From positions 1 to 6,574 of the forward strand of contig JBKOWZ010000296.1 in the NCBI GenBank assembly GCA_046724665.1: a DNA stretch of 6,574 nucleotides, given 5' to 3'. The notes under the pieces are model-generated. The model did no database searches, was not told the DNA's origin, and saw only the letters and a list, made by a program, of their open reading frames with translations. The position numbers and the translations under genes were made by a program. This DNA comes from Actinocrinis sp046724665 (GTDB lineage: Bacteria > Actinomycetota > Actinomycetes > Streptomycetales > Catenulisporaceae). Below are positions 1 to 6,564 of the stretch, in pieces (position 1 is the first letter of the stretch; each line of letters starts with the position of its first letter).

Positions 1-1
1 G

Positions 2-559
2 TACGGCGGCGCCCTCGCCGCGTCGCTGCTCGCTCTCGCGCTGCCGCTGCTCGCGGCGTGCGGCGGCGGGTCCGGCCCCTCGGTGCCGGTCGCGGCGCTC
101 GGCGGCTCGGCGGCCGCGTCCGCCTCTCCGACATCCAGCATGAGCCAGTACCAGAAGGCCCTGGCCTACTCGGCCTGCATGCGCTCGCACGGGGTGAAGA
201 ACTTCCCCGACCCGACGAACGGCCCCGGCGGGGTCGGCATCCAGATCAAGGGCGACAGCGGCATCGATCCGGAGTCCGGCCAGTTCAAGACGGCGCAGCA
301 GGCCTGCCAGGCGTTGCAGCCCGGCGGCAAGGACGGCGGCGCCGGCTCGTTCAACCCGGCGAAGATCGCGCCCTGGGCGGCGTGCATCCGCCAGCACGGC
401 GTGCCGAAGTTCCCCGACCCGGCGAACACCGGATCCGGGATGAAGATCGACCTGTCCGGCACCGGGATCGACCCGACCACGTTGCAGCCCGCCATCCAGG
501 CGTGCCACTCGCTCGCTCCCGGCGGCACGATGCAGCTCACCACCGGTGGCGGGCGCTGA
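2..559 (+). CDS. Putative lipoprotein with two copies of a Cys/His module (5' end missing)
   Basis: The frame is open from the left edge, so the true start is upstream. The first visible residues form a hydrophobic signal-peptide core ending in a lipobox, Leu-Ala-Ala-Cys, with the lipidated Cys codon at 59-61. The mature protein should be tethered to the outer face of the membrane. A short Ala/Ser/Gly/Pro linker follows, then two similar modules of about 50 residues. Each has C-[MI]-R-x-H-G-V, then F-P-D-P, then a Gly-Ile-Asp-Pro segment, then a second Cys in an Ala-Cys context, then Leu-x-Pro-Gly-Gly. I know of no function for this module. Paired cysteines suggest disulfides, and Cys with His four residues later could bind metal; both ideas are inference. 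The GTG at 83 is in frame but lies after the lipobox and would remove the signal peptide, so I reject it as the start. The next gene follows almost directly, so this looks like the first visible cistron of the transporter operon. Confidence 0.8.
   Translation, partial: YGGALAASLLALALPLLAACGGGSGPSVPVAALGGSAAASASPTSSMSQYQKALAYSACMRSHGVKNFPDPTNGPGGVGIQIKGDSGIDPESGQFKTAQQACQALQPGGKDGGAGSFNPAKIAPWAACIRQHGVPKFPDPANTGSGMKIDLSGTGIDPTTLQPAIQACHSLAPGGTMQLTTGGGR
164..520 (+). repeat. Internal duplication within the lipoprotein (two modules)
   Basis: Module 1 is encoded at about 164-319 and module 2 at about 371-520. Aligned landmarks are A-C-M-R-S-H-G-V against A-C-I-R-Q-H-G-V, N-F-P-D-P against K-F-P-D-P, G-I-D-P in both, and Q-A-C-Q-A-L against Q-A-C-H-S-L. 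The two cysteines are 43 residues apart in module 1 and 40 in module 2. The similarity is clear at protein level, while the DNA has drifted, so the duplication appears old and maintained by selection. Confidence 0.8.
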
Positions 560-560
560 C

Positions 561-1756
561 GTGACCGATCTCGAAACCGGAGAAACCGAGACGGCGGCCG
601 AGACGGCGGCCGCGAGGACGGCCGAGAGGACGGGCTCGCCCGCGCACCGCCGCATCGGGCGCAAGCCCGTGGCGATCGCCACGGTCCTGATGCTCGTGGC
701 GGCCGCCGGCGGCACGGTGGCGGCGCAGCGCGAGCGCATCTGGCCCGCGCACTCCGCGTCCGGCCGGTCCGGCGTTCAGGACAACGCCGCCGCGGTGTCG
801 ATCGTCAGCGTCGCCCGGCGCGACTTGACCTCGCAGGCCCAGGTCAACGGTTCGCTCGGGTACAAGGGCACGTATTCTGTGGTCGGCGGTGCGCACGGCA
901 CGGTGACCGCGCTGCCCGCCGCCGGCCAGGTGATCAGCCAGGGCCAGACGATCTACCAGCTCGACGGGGCGCCGGTGGTCCTGCTCTACGGATCGGTGCC
1001 CGCGTACCGCAACCTGTCCGAGAACGACACCGGCGCGGACGTCAAGCAGCTCAACGCGGACCTCGTCGCGCTCGGCTACGCCACCAGCTCGCAGATCGAC
1101 CCGGCCTCGGACGAGTTCACCTGGCAGACCAAGGCGGCCGTCGAGAGGCTCCAGGACGCGATGGGCGTCACCGAGGACGGCACGCTGCACCTCGGCCAGG
1201 CGGTGTTCCTGCCCGGCGCGATCCGCGTCACCACGGTCTCCGCCACCCTCGGTGCCCCGGCCGGCGGCCCGATCGCGCAGGCCACCTCGACCACACGCCA
1301 GGTGACGGTGCAGCTGCCGGCGACCGAGCAGAGCCAGGTCAAGGTCGGCGACCAGGTCGAGATCACCCTGCCGGACGACTCGACCACGCCCGGCAAGGTC
1401 ACTTCCATCGGCACCGTGGCGACCTCGCCGTCGAACTCCGGAGGCGGCGGCGGTGGCAACAGCACGCCGACCGTCGAGGTGGACATCACCCCGACGAATC
1501 CGGCCGCGACCGGCACGCTCGACCAGGCGCCGGTACAGGTGTCGATCGTCACCGCGAGCGTGAAGGACGCGCTGGTGGTTCCGGTCACCGCGCTGCTCTC
1601 GCTGGTCGGCGGCGGCAGCGCGGTCGAGGTCGTCGGCGCGGACGGGGCGCACCGCCTCGTCGCGGTGACCGTCGGCCTGTTCGACGACTCGGCCGGGATG
1701 GTGCAGGTGACCAGCGGCGACCTGCACGAGGGCGACCGCGTCGTGGCGGCCGGGAC

Positions 1757-1760
<4 letters not shown>
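561..1760 (+). CDS. HlyD/MacA-like efflux adaptor with peptidoglycan-binding domain
   Basis: This is probably the adaptor that links the ABC transporter to the cell wall, anchored in the membrane and facing outward. With the GTG start at 561 it has 399 residues. A charged N-terminal tail rich in Glu/Thr/Ala (residues 1-35) precedes one transmembrane helix (about 36-55). A lipoyl/barrel-like stretch follows (about 80-150; G-x-V-x-x-L-P-A-x-G-Q-V-I-x-x-G-Q). Next comes a PG_binding_1-type domain (about 155-215) with the typical G-x-D-V-K-Q-L-N-x-D-L-x-x-L-G-Y and T-x-x-A-V-x-x-L-Q motifs. The C-terminal half is beta-rich, with V-x-V-G-D-Q-V-E-I-T-L-P and a Gly6 loop near residue 295. A GTG at 546 is also in frame and would overlap the lipoprotein gene by 14 bases. 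I prefer 561, one base after that gene's stop; neither start has a clear Shine-Dalgarno, so translational coupling is likely. The last four bases overlap the ATPase start. Confidence 0.85.
588..611 (+). repeat. 12-base perfect tandem repeat in the adaptor's N-terminal tail
   Basis: GAGACGGCGGCC occurs twice in a row, followed by a degenerate third unit at 612-623 (GCGAGGACGGCC). Because the unit is 12 bases the frame is kept, giving Glu-Thr-Ala-Ala repeats in the cytoplasmic tail before the transmembrane helix. This part is low-complexity and probably variable in length between strains. Confidence 0.8.
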
Positions 1761-2475
<715 letters not shown>

Positions 2476-2479
<4 letters not shown>

Positions 2480-3672
2480 GTGCTTTGTCACCCTCTCGGC
2501 TCCGATTCGCCGACCTGGCCCGGGTATCGACCGCCGGGATGCGGACCAGGAAGCTGCGAGCTTCGCTGTCGGCCCTGGGCATCGCGATCGGTGTGGCCGC
2601 GATGGTCTCGGTCCTCGGGCTGTCCGCCTCGTCGCAGGCGGGGCTGCTGGCCGAGATCGACCGGCTCGGCACGAACCTGCTGACCGTCTCCAACGGCCAG
2701 AGCATGTTCGGCGCGGACTCCGAGCTGCCCCTGGCCGCACCCGCGATGATCTCGCGGATCGGCCCGGTGCAGCGGGTCGCGCAGATCGGCTCGACTGGTG
2801 CCCCGGTCTATCGCAACAGGCAGATTCCAGCCGCGCAGACCGGCGGCCTGTCCGTCGTGGCGGCCAGCCTCGACCTGTTGCCCGCAGTTGGCACCAGCGT
2901 CGCGCGCGGCAGCTACCTCAACCCGGCGACGGCGAAGGAGCCGGTCGTCGTGCTCGGCGCCGCGGCGGCCGCGCAACTGGGCATCGACCGGGTCACGCCG
3001 GGCGAGCGGATCTGGCTGGGCGGCCAGTGGTTCTACGTCGCCGGGATCCTCGCCCCGGCGGCGCTGGCGCCGGAGATCGACACCTGCGCGCTGGTCGGCT
3101 TCGCGGCCGCGCAGACGTACCTGGGGTTCGACGGGCACCCGACCAAGATCTACGTCCGGTCGGCCACCGACCAGGTGGACGCGGTGCACTCGGTGCTCGC
3201 CGCCACGGCGAACCCGAAGGACCCGTCGGAGGCGAACGTGAGCCAGCCCTCCGACGCCCTGGTGGCGCGGGCGCGGGCGAGCAGCGCGCTGACCGGGCTC
3301 TTCCTCGGCCTCGGCGCGGTCGCGCTGCTGGTCGGCGGGGTCGGGGTGGCCAACATCATGGTCATCTCGGTGCTGGAGCGGCGCGGCGAGATCGGGTTGC
3401 GCCGCTCGCTCGGCTCCACCCGCGGGCACATCAGGGTGCAGTTCTTCACCGAGGCGCTGCTGCTCTCGCTGCTCGGCGGGGCGGTCGGGATCGCCGTCGG
3501 GGCGCTGGCCACCGCGCTCTACGCCTCGCTGCGCGACTGGTCGGTCGTCGTCCCGCCGCTGGCCTGGGCCGGCGGGTTGGGCGCCGCGCTGGTGATCGGC
3601 GCGGTGGCCGGGCTGGTCCCGGCGCTGCGCGCGGCCCGGATGTCGCCGACGGAGGCGCTGCGCACGCTGTGA
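2476..3672 (+). CDS. ABC transporter permease, MacB/FtsX type
   Basis: This 398-residue membrane subunit of the transporter has the MacB four-helix layout. Helix 1 is at about 29-51, after a basic N-terminal tail. A large extracytoplasmic MacB_PCD-like domain spans about 52-272, starting with the conserved E-I-x-x-L-G-T-N-L-L-T-V. Helices 2, 3 and 4 are at about 273-297, 327-350 and 364-385. The FtsX hallmarks are present: V-G-G-V-G-V-A-N-I-M between helix 2 and the loop, E-R-R-G-E-I-G-L-R-R-S-L-G (301-313) as the coupling segment to the ATPase, and the C-terminal A-A-R-M-S-P-T-E-A-L-R. MacB-type permeases work by mechanotransmission on periplasmic or extracellular substrates. The start overlaps the ATPase stop by ATGA. 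Being last in the operon, it ends in a 15-base tandem duplication. Substrate is unknown; peptide, lipid or antibiotic export are all possible. Confidence 0.95.
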
Positions 3673-3695
3673 GGTGTCTCGCTGTGAGGTATCTC
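3666..3695 (+). repeat. 15-base tandem duplication across the permease stop codon
   Basis: GCTGTGAGGTGTCTC (3666-3680) is followed directly by GCTGTGAGGTATCTC (3681-3695), with one G/A difference. The first copy contains the permease TGA (3670-3672). The second copy plus the next two bases forms the small inverted repeat GTGAG-gtat-CTCAC (3684-3697). It is best explained as replication slippage at the gene end. Confidence 0.8.
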
Positions 3696-3739
3696 ACGGG
3701 CGCGACTTGGAGCGCGACGCGGACGATGCGCCGTTCGGC

Positions 3740-3778
3740 GGTGTCAGACGTCGATATCAGTCGGTATCAGACGTCGAT
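3740..3778. repeat. 16-base direct repeat, 23-base period, at the cutC 3' end
   Basis: GGTGTCAGACGTCGAT (3740-3755) and GGTATCAGACGTCGAT (3763-3778) differ only at one G/A position. The right copy holds the last codons and stop of the minus-strand cutC gene. The left copy lies just beyond the stop and carries a second in-frame-looking Asp-Val-stop remnant. It appears to be a partial duplication of the gene's tail. Confidence 0.8.
3747..3775. terminator. Candidate bidirectional stem-loop between permease and cutC
   Basis: GACGTCGATA (3747-3756) can pair with TATC-a-GACGTC (3765-3775), giving a 10-base-pair stem with one bulged A and an 8-base loop. It lies in the only gap between two convergent genes, where a terminator is expected. 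There is no T-run on either strand, and the right arm overlaps the end of cutC. The pairing may simply be a by-product of the direct repeat, because GACGTC is self-complementary. Confidence 0.35.
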
Positions 3779-4486
3779 GCCGTCGAGCGGCGCGTCCAGC
3801 GCGGTGCGCCACGCGGAGACCAGCTCCGCGTCCACCGGCCCGGCCCAGTCCGCGGAGAACCGCGCCGCGGTGCCGACGTGAAAGCCCGTCAGGCCGGCCG
3901 CCCGAAGCGCCGGGACGTCGCTCAGCTTCAGACCGCCGCCGACCAGCACGTGAAGGCCGCGCGGCTCGGTCGCCTCACGTGCCGCCTCCGCCGCCAGCAC
4001 GTCGATGCCGGTGGCCGCCGGGAACGGCCCGCCCGAGGTCAGCACGGTGTCCAGGCCGGGCAGCGTGCGGATCGCCGCGTACACCGCGTTCCGGTCCGCC
4101 GCGTGGTCGATCGCCTTGTGGAAGGTCCACGGCGCGCCGTCGAGCGCGTCGAGCACCGTCTTCACCGCGGCCAGATCCACCGCGCCCTGCGGCGTCAGCC
4201 AGCCGAGCACGAACTCGTCGGCGCCCGCCGAACGCAGCTGCTTGACCGAGGTCGCCAGGGCACTGATCTGGCCGGGCCCGCCGGCCAGGAACCCGTCGCG
4301 CAGCCGGACCATGACGCGCAGCGGCACGTCCACGGCGGCCCGGATCGCGCTGAAGGCCTCAAGCGACGGATTGAAGCCGGAGAACTCCATCGCGCTGACC
4401 AGCTCGAGCCGGTCCGCGCCGCCCTCGACGGCCAGCCGTGCGTCCTGTGCGTCCAGGGCGATCACTTCGAGCAGCGCTTTCGACAT
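3767..4486 (-). CDS. cutC: CutC-family TIM-barrel protein, cysteine-free
   Basis: The protein has 239 residues, close to the usual length (E. coli CutC is about 248), and reads as a full TIM barrel. Family landmarks are L-L-E-V-I-A near the N-terminus, G-G-A-D-R-L-E-L-V (22-30), F-N-P-S-L, V-M-V-R-L-R-D-G-F (in place of the usual R-P-R-x-G-D-F), T-F-H-K-A-I-D, V-L-T-S-G-G, V-G-G-G-L and G-F-H-V-G-T-A-A-R. CutC was named for copper tolerance, but its biochemical role is disputed. This copy contains no Cys at all: the family's E-L-C is E-L-V here, so thiol-based Cu(I) binding is not possible. The frame is open 73 codons further upstream, but the ATG at 4486 starts at the family's normal N-terminus. 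The Shine-Dalgarno is weak (GGCAGG, 10-15 bases upstream). The gene is convergent with the permease and divergent from the HAAS-like gene. Confidence 0.9.
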   Translation of the reverse strand: MSKALLEVIALDAQDARLAVEGGADRLELVSAMEFSGFNPSLEAFSAIRAAVDVPLRVMVRLRDGFLAGGPGQISALATSVKQLRSAGADEFVLGWLTPQGAVDLAAVKTVLDALDGAPWTFHKAIDHAADRNAVYAAIRTLPGLDTVLTSGGPFPAATGIDVLAAEAAREATEPRGLHVLVGGGLKLSDVPALRAAGLTGFHVGTAARFSADWAGPVDAELVSAWRTALDAPLDGIDV

Positions 4487-4498
4487 GCCGCCAGCCTG

Positions 4499-4520
4499 CC
4501 ACAGCGGTATCCGGCAGTGG
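4499..4520. promoter_or_regulatory. Imperfect 22-base dyad just upstream of cutC (possible operator)
   Basis: The 22 bases have two-fold symmetry of the form CCACnGCnGnATnCnGCnGTGG, with outer arms CCAC and GTGG and 16 of 22 positions symmetric. The dyad ends 12 bases before the cutC ATG. On the minus strand it contains GATACC, a poor -10-like hexamer, so a protein bound here could block cutC transcription. No regulator gene is visible nearby, and the call rests on symmetry alone. Confidence 0.3.
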
Positions 4521-4611
4521 CGTGCGGGCCGCGCGGCGCCGCTGCGGAAGGGGGGCGCGAACTCGGTCGGGTGCTCCAACCCGCCCTTCGCGCGCAGGTG
4601 GGCCAGCCGTC

Positions 4612-4617
4612 TAGGGT
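4612..4617 (+). promoter_or_regulatory. Candidate -10 box (TAGGGT) for the HAAS-like gene
   Basis: TAGGGT matches the actinomycete housekeeping -10 form TAgrrT. It lies 43 bases before the TTG start, giving a predicted leader of roughly 35-37 bases that includes the strong ribosome binding site. The -35 region is poor; the nearest candidate is TTCGCG at 4587-4592 with 19-base spacing, so this may depend on an activator or an alternative sigma factor. Confidence 0.4.
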
Positions 4618-4646
4618 GGGCATAACAGCACTGACCGAGCGCGCGC

Positions 4647-4655
4647 GAGGGGAGG
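4647..4655 (+). promoter_or_regulatory. Strong ribosome binding site that fixes the TTG start at 4661
   Basis: GAGGGGAGG is an excellent Shine-Dalgarno and is separated by five bases from TTG 4661. An in-frame GTG at 4616 has no such site and falls inside the candidate -10 box, so the TTG is the better start. Confidence 0.8.
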
Positions 4656-4660
4656 CCGAT

Positions 4661-5614
4661 TTGCGCGGCGAAGCGACGAAGAACGCGAAGATCCGGCCGG
4701 AACAACGGCTGTTCGAGTATCTGAGCGAGGTGGCGGACGAGGCCTCGGGCAAGCTGTCCCCGGCCACGCGCATCCGTTTCGTCGAGTCGCTGCGGGAGGC
4801 CATCGAACAGGAGAGGGCCCGGCGCGGCGAGGACCTGGCCACCCTCGACCGCATCCTCGGCCGGCTCGGCGACCCGGTGACCCTGGTCGACTCCGAGGTC
4901 CAGCGCGACCCCGACTACCAGGCCAGGCTCAGCGCCCGGCTGGCGCGGGCCACCGACGGCCCCCAGGTGCCGATCACCGACGACCTCGCCGAGCTACTCG
5001 CCCCCTCGTCGCAGTTCGCGGCGCCGTACGTCCCGCTGGACCGCTCGGCGGTCGGCCCGGGCTCCTTCGACGGACCTGAGCTCTGTCTCGATCCCGACCC
5101 CTTCGCCCCGGAGTACAAGTCGGAGACCGTCGGCGCGCTCGCCTCGCCGGCCAGCACCACGATGGAGATGGTGCTGCCGGGGCTGGCCGCACCCGAGCCC
5201 GAGGAGCCGGAGCAGCCGGTCTCGCCGATGGTGCTGCGGGTGCGCGGCATGTGGGCGGCGGGCCCGCGCGCGCGTCCGTGGGAGGCGCTGGCCATCGGCC
5301 TGTTCCTGTTCGGCGCGGTGCTCGGGCAGTGGCTTGTGCTGTTGGTGGCCGGGCTGGTCGCGTGCACGTCGCGGTTCTACTCCGAGGTGGAGAAGTGGAT
5401 CCTGTGCGTGGGCGTGCCGGTGGCCACGGCGCTGTTCTACGCCTTCGGCTTCTGGCTGCACCAGCGCGGGATCTGGGGCGGTACCAAGCCCGACGCCGCC
5501 GACCTGCTCTCCGGAGCGGCATCCTTCTTCGGCACGCTGCCACGGATCGCGGCACTGCTGGCCGCGCTCTTCCTGAGCTGGCGGCTGGCCCGAGGGATCA
5601 GCCGACAGCTGTGA
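4661..5614 (+). CDS. HAAS-like domain membrane protein, function unknown
   Basis: With the TTG start the protein has 317 residues. Residues about 15-80 are helical and charged: F-E-Y-L-S-E-V, then S-P-A-T-R-I-R-F-V-E-S-L-R-E-A-I-E, then I-L-G-R-L-G-D-P-V-T-L-V. This resembles the HAAS/permease-prefix domain, whose mark is the R-L-G-D-P turn after a helical hairpin. A long Pro/Glu/Asp/Ser-rich linker (about 83-206) looks disordered. The C-terminal third is hydrophobic: about 209-236 (one long or two short helices), 246-266 and 291-309, ending in a basic R-L-A-R-G-I-S-R. HAAS proteins are often encoded beside PadR regulators and are thought to have sensory or regulatory roles; no PadR gene is in view. 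An open frame continues upstream to 3674, but that part is the antisense shadow of cutC. The 3' end overlaps the converging Suc_Fer gene by 17 bases. The CDS is near certain and the domain call moderate. Confidence 0.8.
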   Translation: MRGEATKNAKIRPEQRLFEYLSEVADEASGKLSPATRIRFVESLREAIEQERARRGEDLATLDRILGRLGDPVTLVDSEVQRDPDYQARLSARLARATDGPQVPITDDLAELLAPSSQFAAPYVPLDRSAVGPGSFDGPELCLDPDPFAPEYKSETVGALASPASTTMEMVLPGLAAPEPEEPEQPVSPMVLRVRGMWAAGPRARPWEALAIGLFLFGAVLGQWLVLLVAGLVACTSRFYSEVEKWILCVGVPVATALFYAFGFWLHQRGIWGGTKPDAADLLSGAASFFGTLPRIAALLAALFLSWRLARGISRQL

Positions 5615-6551
5615 TCGCCAGCAGCCGGTAACCGGCCGGGCTCTCGACCGTGCCGGAACCGCACGAGGTCAGTCGCGGGCACGCCGTCTTGCGCCGCTCC
5701 AGCGTGACGTCGCGGATGCCGACGTCGGCTACCGCGAACCGCACCGTGCACGCGGGCCCGGCTGACACCGCATCACCCAGAAAGCGCACCGCGTCGGCCC
5801 GTGCGACCCCCAGAGCCCGCCGCAGTATGCACTCGGCCGCCTGTACCACCTCCGGCAGACCCGCGGTACCGCGGAACCGGTCGAGGTCGATCCGGCCGCG
5901 CAACGCCGACTCGGCGACCTGCACCGCATCGTCCGGGTCGAGGCGGCCGAAGTACCGCCCCGACGGCAGCAACACGAGGTTCGCGGCGAAGCGGTCGCCG
6001 CCGACGTGCGTCGTCTCCCAGACCAGCGGGCCGAACCGCCCGGCCAGCGCCTGCGCCACCGGCCTGCCGTACTTCGCGCAACAGACCTCGCGCCGGCCGT
6101 GCGTGCACACCAGCAGCGCGGCCTCGACCGACGTGCCGAAACCGGGCGGGCCGCAGGTGCCGAAGCCGGCCGGGTCGAGCTCGGTCAGCGCGCGCGGGTC
6201 GGCGAGAGCGCGCCGCTCGAACCACCGCTGCGCCGCCGGGCCGCCCGCGAGCAGCACCGTCGGCGCGCCGACCTGACGGCCCGTCCGATCGGCGCGCCGG
6301 ATCAGCTGGGTGCGCACGCCGTGCTCGAGCGCACGGTGCGCGAACCGCGCGACCGGTGCGGGCACGTCACGCGGCAGACCGTACGCGGGCCACGGCCCAG
6401 GATGCTCGATCAACAGCCAGCCGACAGCGGCGGACGGCGCCGTCCCGGCCGGCGGCTCGTCCAGTTGGCGGCAGATCGCCGCGCAGCCGACGTATTCGCG
6501 CGCGCTTTGAACGGTGCCGGGAAAGACACCGTTATTCAGCACGGCATGCAT
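5598..6551 (-). CDS. Sucrase/ferredoxin-like (Suc_Fer) family protein
   Basis: The protein has 317 residues, a usual size for the family, which has a thioredoxin-like fold and is thought to bind a [2Fe-2S] cluster (as in yeast Apd1). N-terminal landmarks are C-A-A-I-C-R-Q-L near residue 23, A-G-T-A-P, and W-L-L-I-E-H-P-G-P-W (45-54). The core has C-T-H-G-R-R-E-V-C-C-A-K-Y-G (149-162), then W-E-T-T-H-V-G-G-D-R-F-A-A-N (178-191) and L-P-S-G-R-Y-F-G-R-L. A further Cys pair (Cys291, Cys297, in C-P-R-L-T-S-C-G) closes the protein. Yeast Apd1 has H-x-x-x-H for cluster binding, while here the second position is Asp186 (H-V-G-G-D). The ATG at 6551 is the first codon of a continuous family-like N-terminus; GTG at 6542 is the alternative. 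Neither has a clear Shine-Dalgarno. It is probably a soluble redox protein; partner and substrate are unknown. Confidence 0.9.
   Translation of the reverse strand: MHAVLNNGVFPGTVQSAREYVGCAAICRQLDEPPAGTAPSAAVGWLLIEHPGPWPAYGLPRDVPAPVARFAHRALEHGVRTQLIRRADRTGRQVGAPTVLLAGGPAAQRWFERRALADPRALTELDPAGFGTCGPPGFGTSVEAALLVCTHGRREVCCAKYGRPVAQALAGRFGPLVWETTHVGGDRFAANLVLLPSGRYFGRLDPDDAVQVAESALRGRIDLDRFRGTAGLPEVVQAAECILRRALGVARADAVRFLGDAVSAGPACTVRFAVADVGIRDVTLERRKTACPRLTSCGSGTVESPAGYRLLAITAVG
5624..5636. terminator. Small perfect hairpin after the HAAS-like gene
   Basis: GCCGG-taa-CCGGC forms a 5-base-pair all-G/C stem with a 3-base loop, nine bases after the HAAS-like gene stop and inside the 3' end of the converging Suc_Fer gene. 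There is no T-run. It could aid termination of the plus-strand transcript, but short GC hairpins are common at this base composition. Confidence 0.25.
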
Positions 6552-6564
6552 TCGACACGGTATG
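6534..6564 (-). promoter_or_regulatory. Imperfect direct repeats and possible -10 box at the Suc_Fer start
   Basis: On the plus strand ATTCAGCACGGCATG (6534-6548) and ATTCGACACGGTATG (6550-6564) match at 12 of 15 positions with a 16-base period, in a less GC-rich patch spanning the Suc_Fer start. Read on the minus strand, 6562-6557 is TACCGT, which fits TAnnnT and lies five bases before the ATG. This would suit a leaderless transcript, in line with the absent Shine-Dalgarno. The -35 region would lie outside the window. Confidence 0.3.

Noticed and set aside
83..85. GTG as start of the lipoprotein
   Set aside because: The frame is open to the window edge and contains a signal-peptide core and lipobox upstream of this codon.
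674..680. GCGATCGC-like core as a HIP1-type repeat
   Set aside because: It is a single copy inside a coding region of an actinomycete-like genome; HIP1 is a cyanobacterial repeat and needs high genome-wide frequency.
537..1727. Minus-strand open frame of about 400 codons opposite the adaptor gene
   Set aside because: It has no recognisable domain and a composition typical of antisense reading, while the opposite strand encodes a coherent membrane-anchored adaptor.
3729..3740. CGCCG-TT-CGGCG as a terminator hairpin
   Set aside because: The full stem would need a two-base loop; with a four-base loop only four pairs remain and no T-run follows, so it is too weak to call.
3674..4660. Long plus-strand open frame across the cutC region, joined to the HAAS-like gene
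   Set aside because: Its translation here is Arg/Gly/Ala-rich without domains, typical of the antisense of a GC-rich gene. The minus strand encodes a clear CutC protein, and a strong Shine-Dalgarno marks the real start at TTG 4661.
4487..4705. N-terminal extension of the CutC protein by 73 codons
   Set aside because: The extra residues match no CutC feature, run through the divergent promoter region, and overlap the start of the HAAS-like gene. The ATG at 4486 gives the family length.
5650..6276. Plus-strand open frame of about 200 codons opposite the Suc_Fer gene
   Set aside because: Its product is Ser/Arg/Pro-rich with no domain, while the minus strand carries the conserved Suc_Fer motifs.
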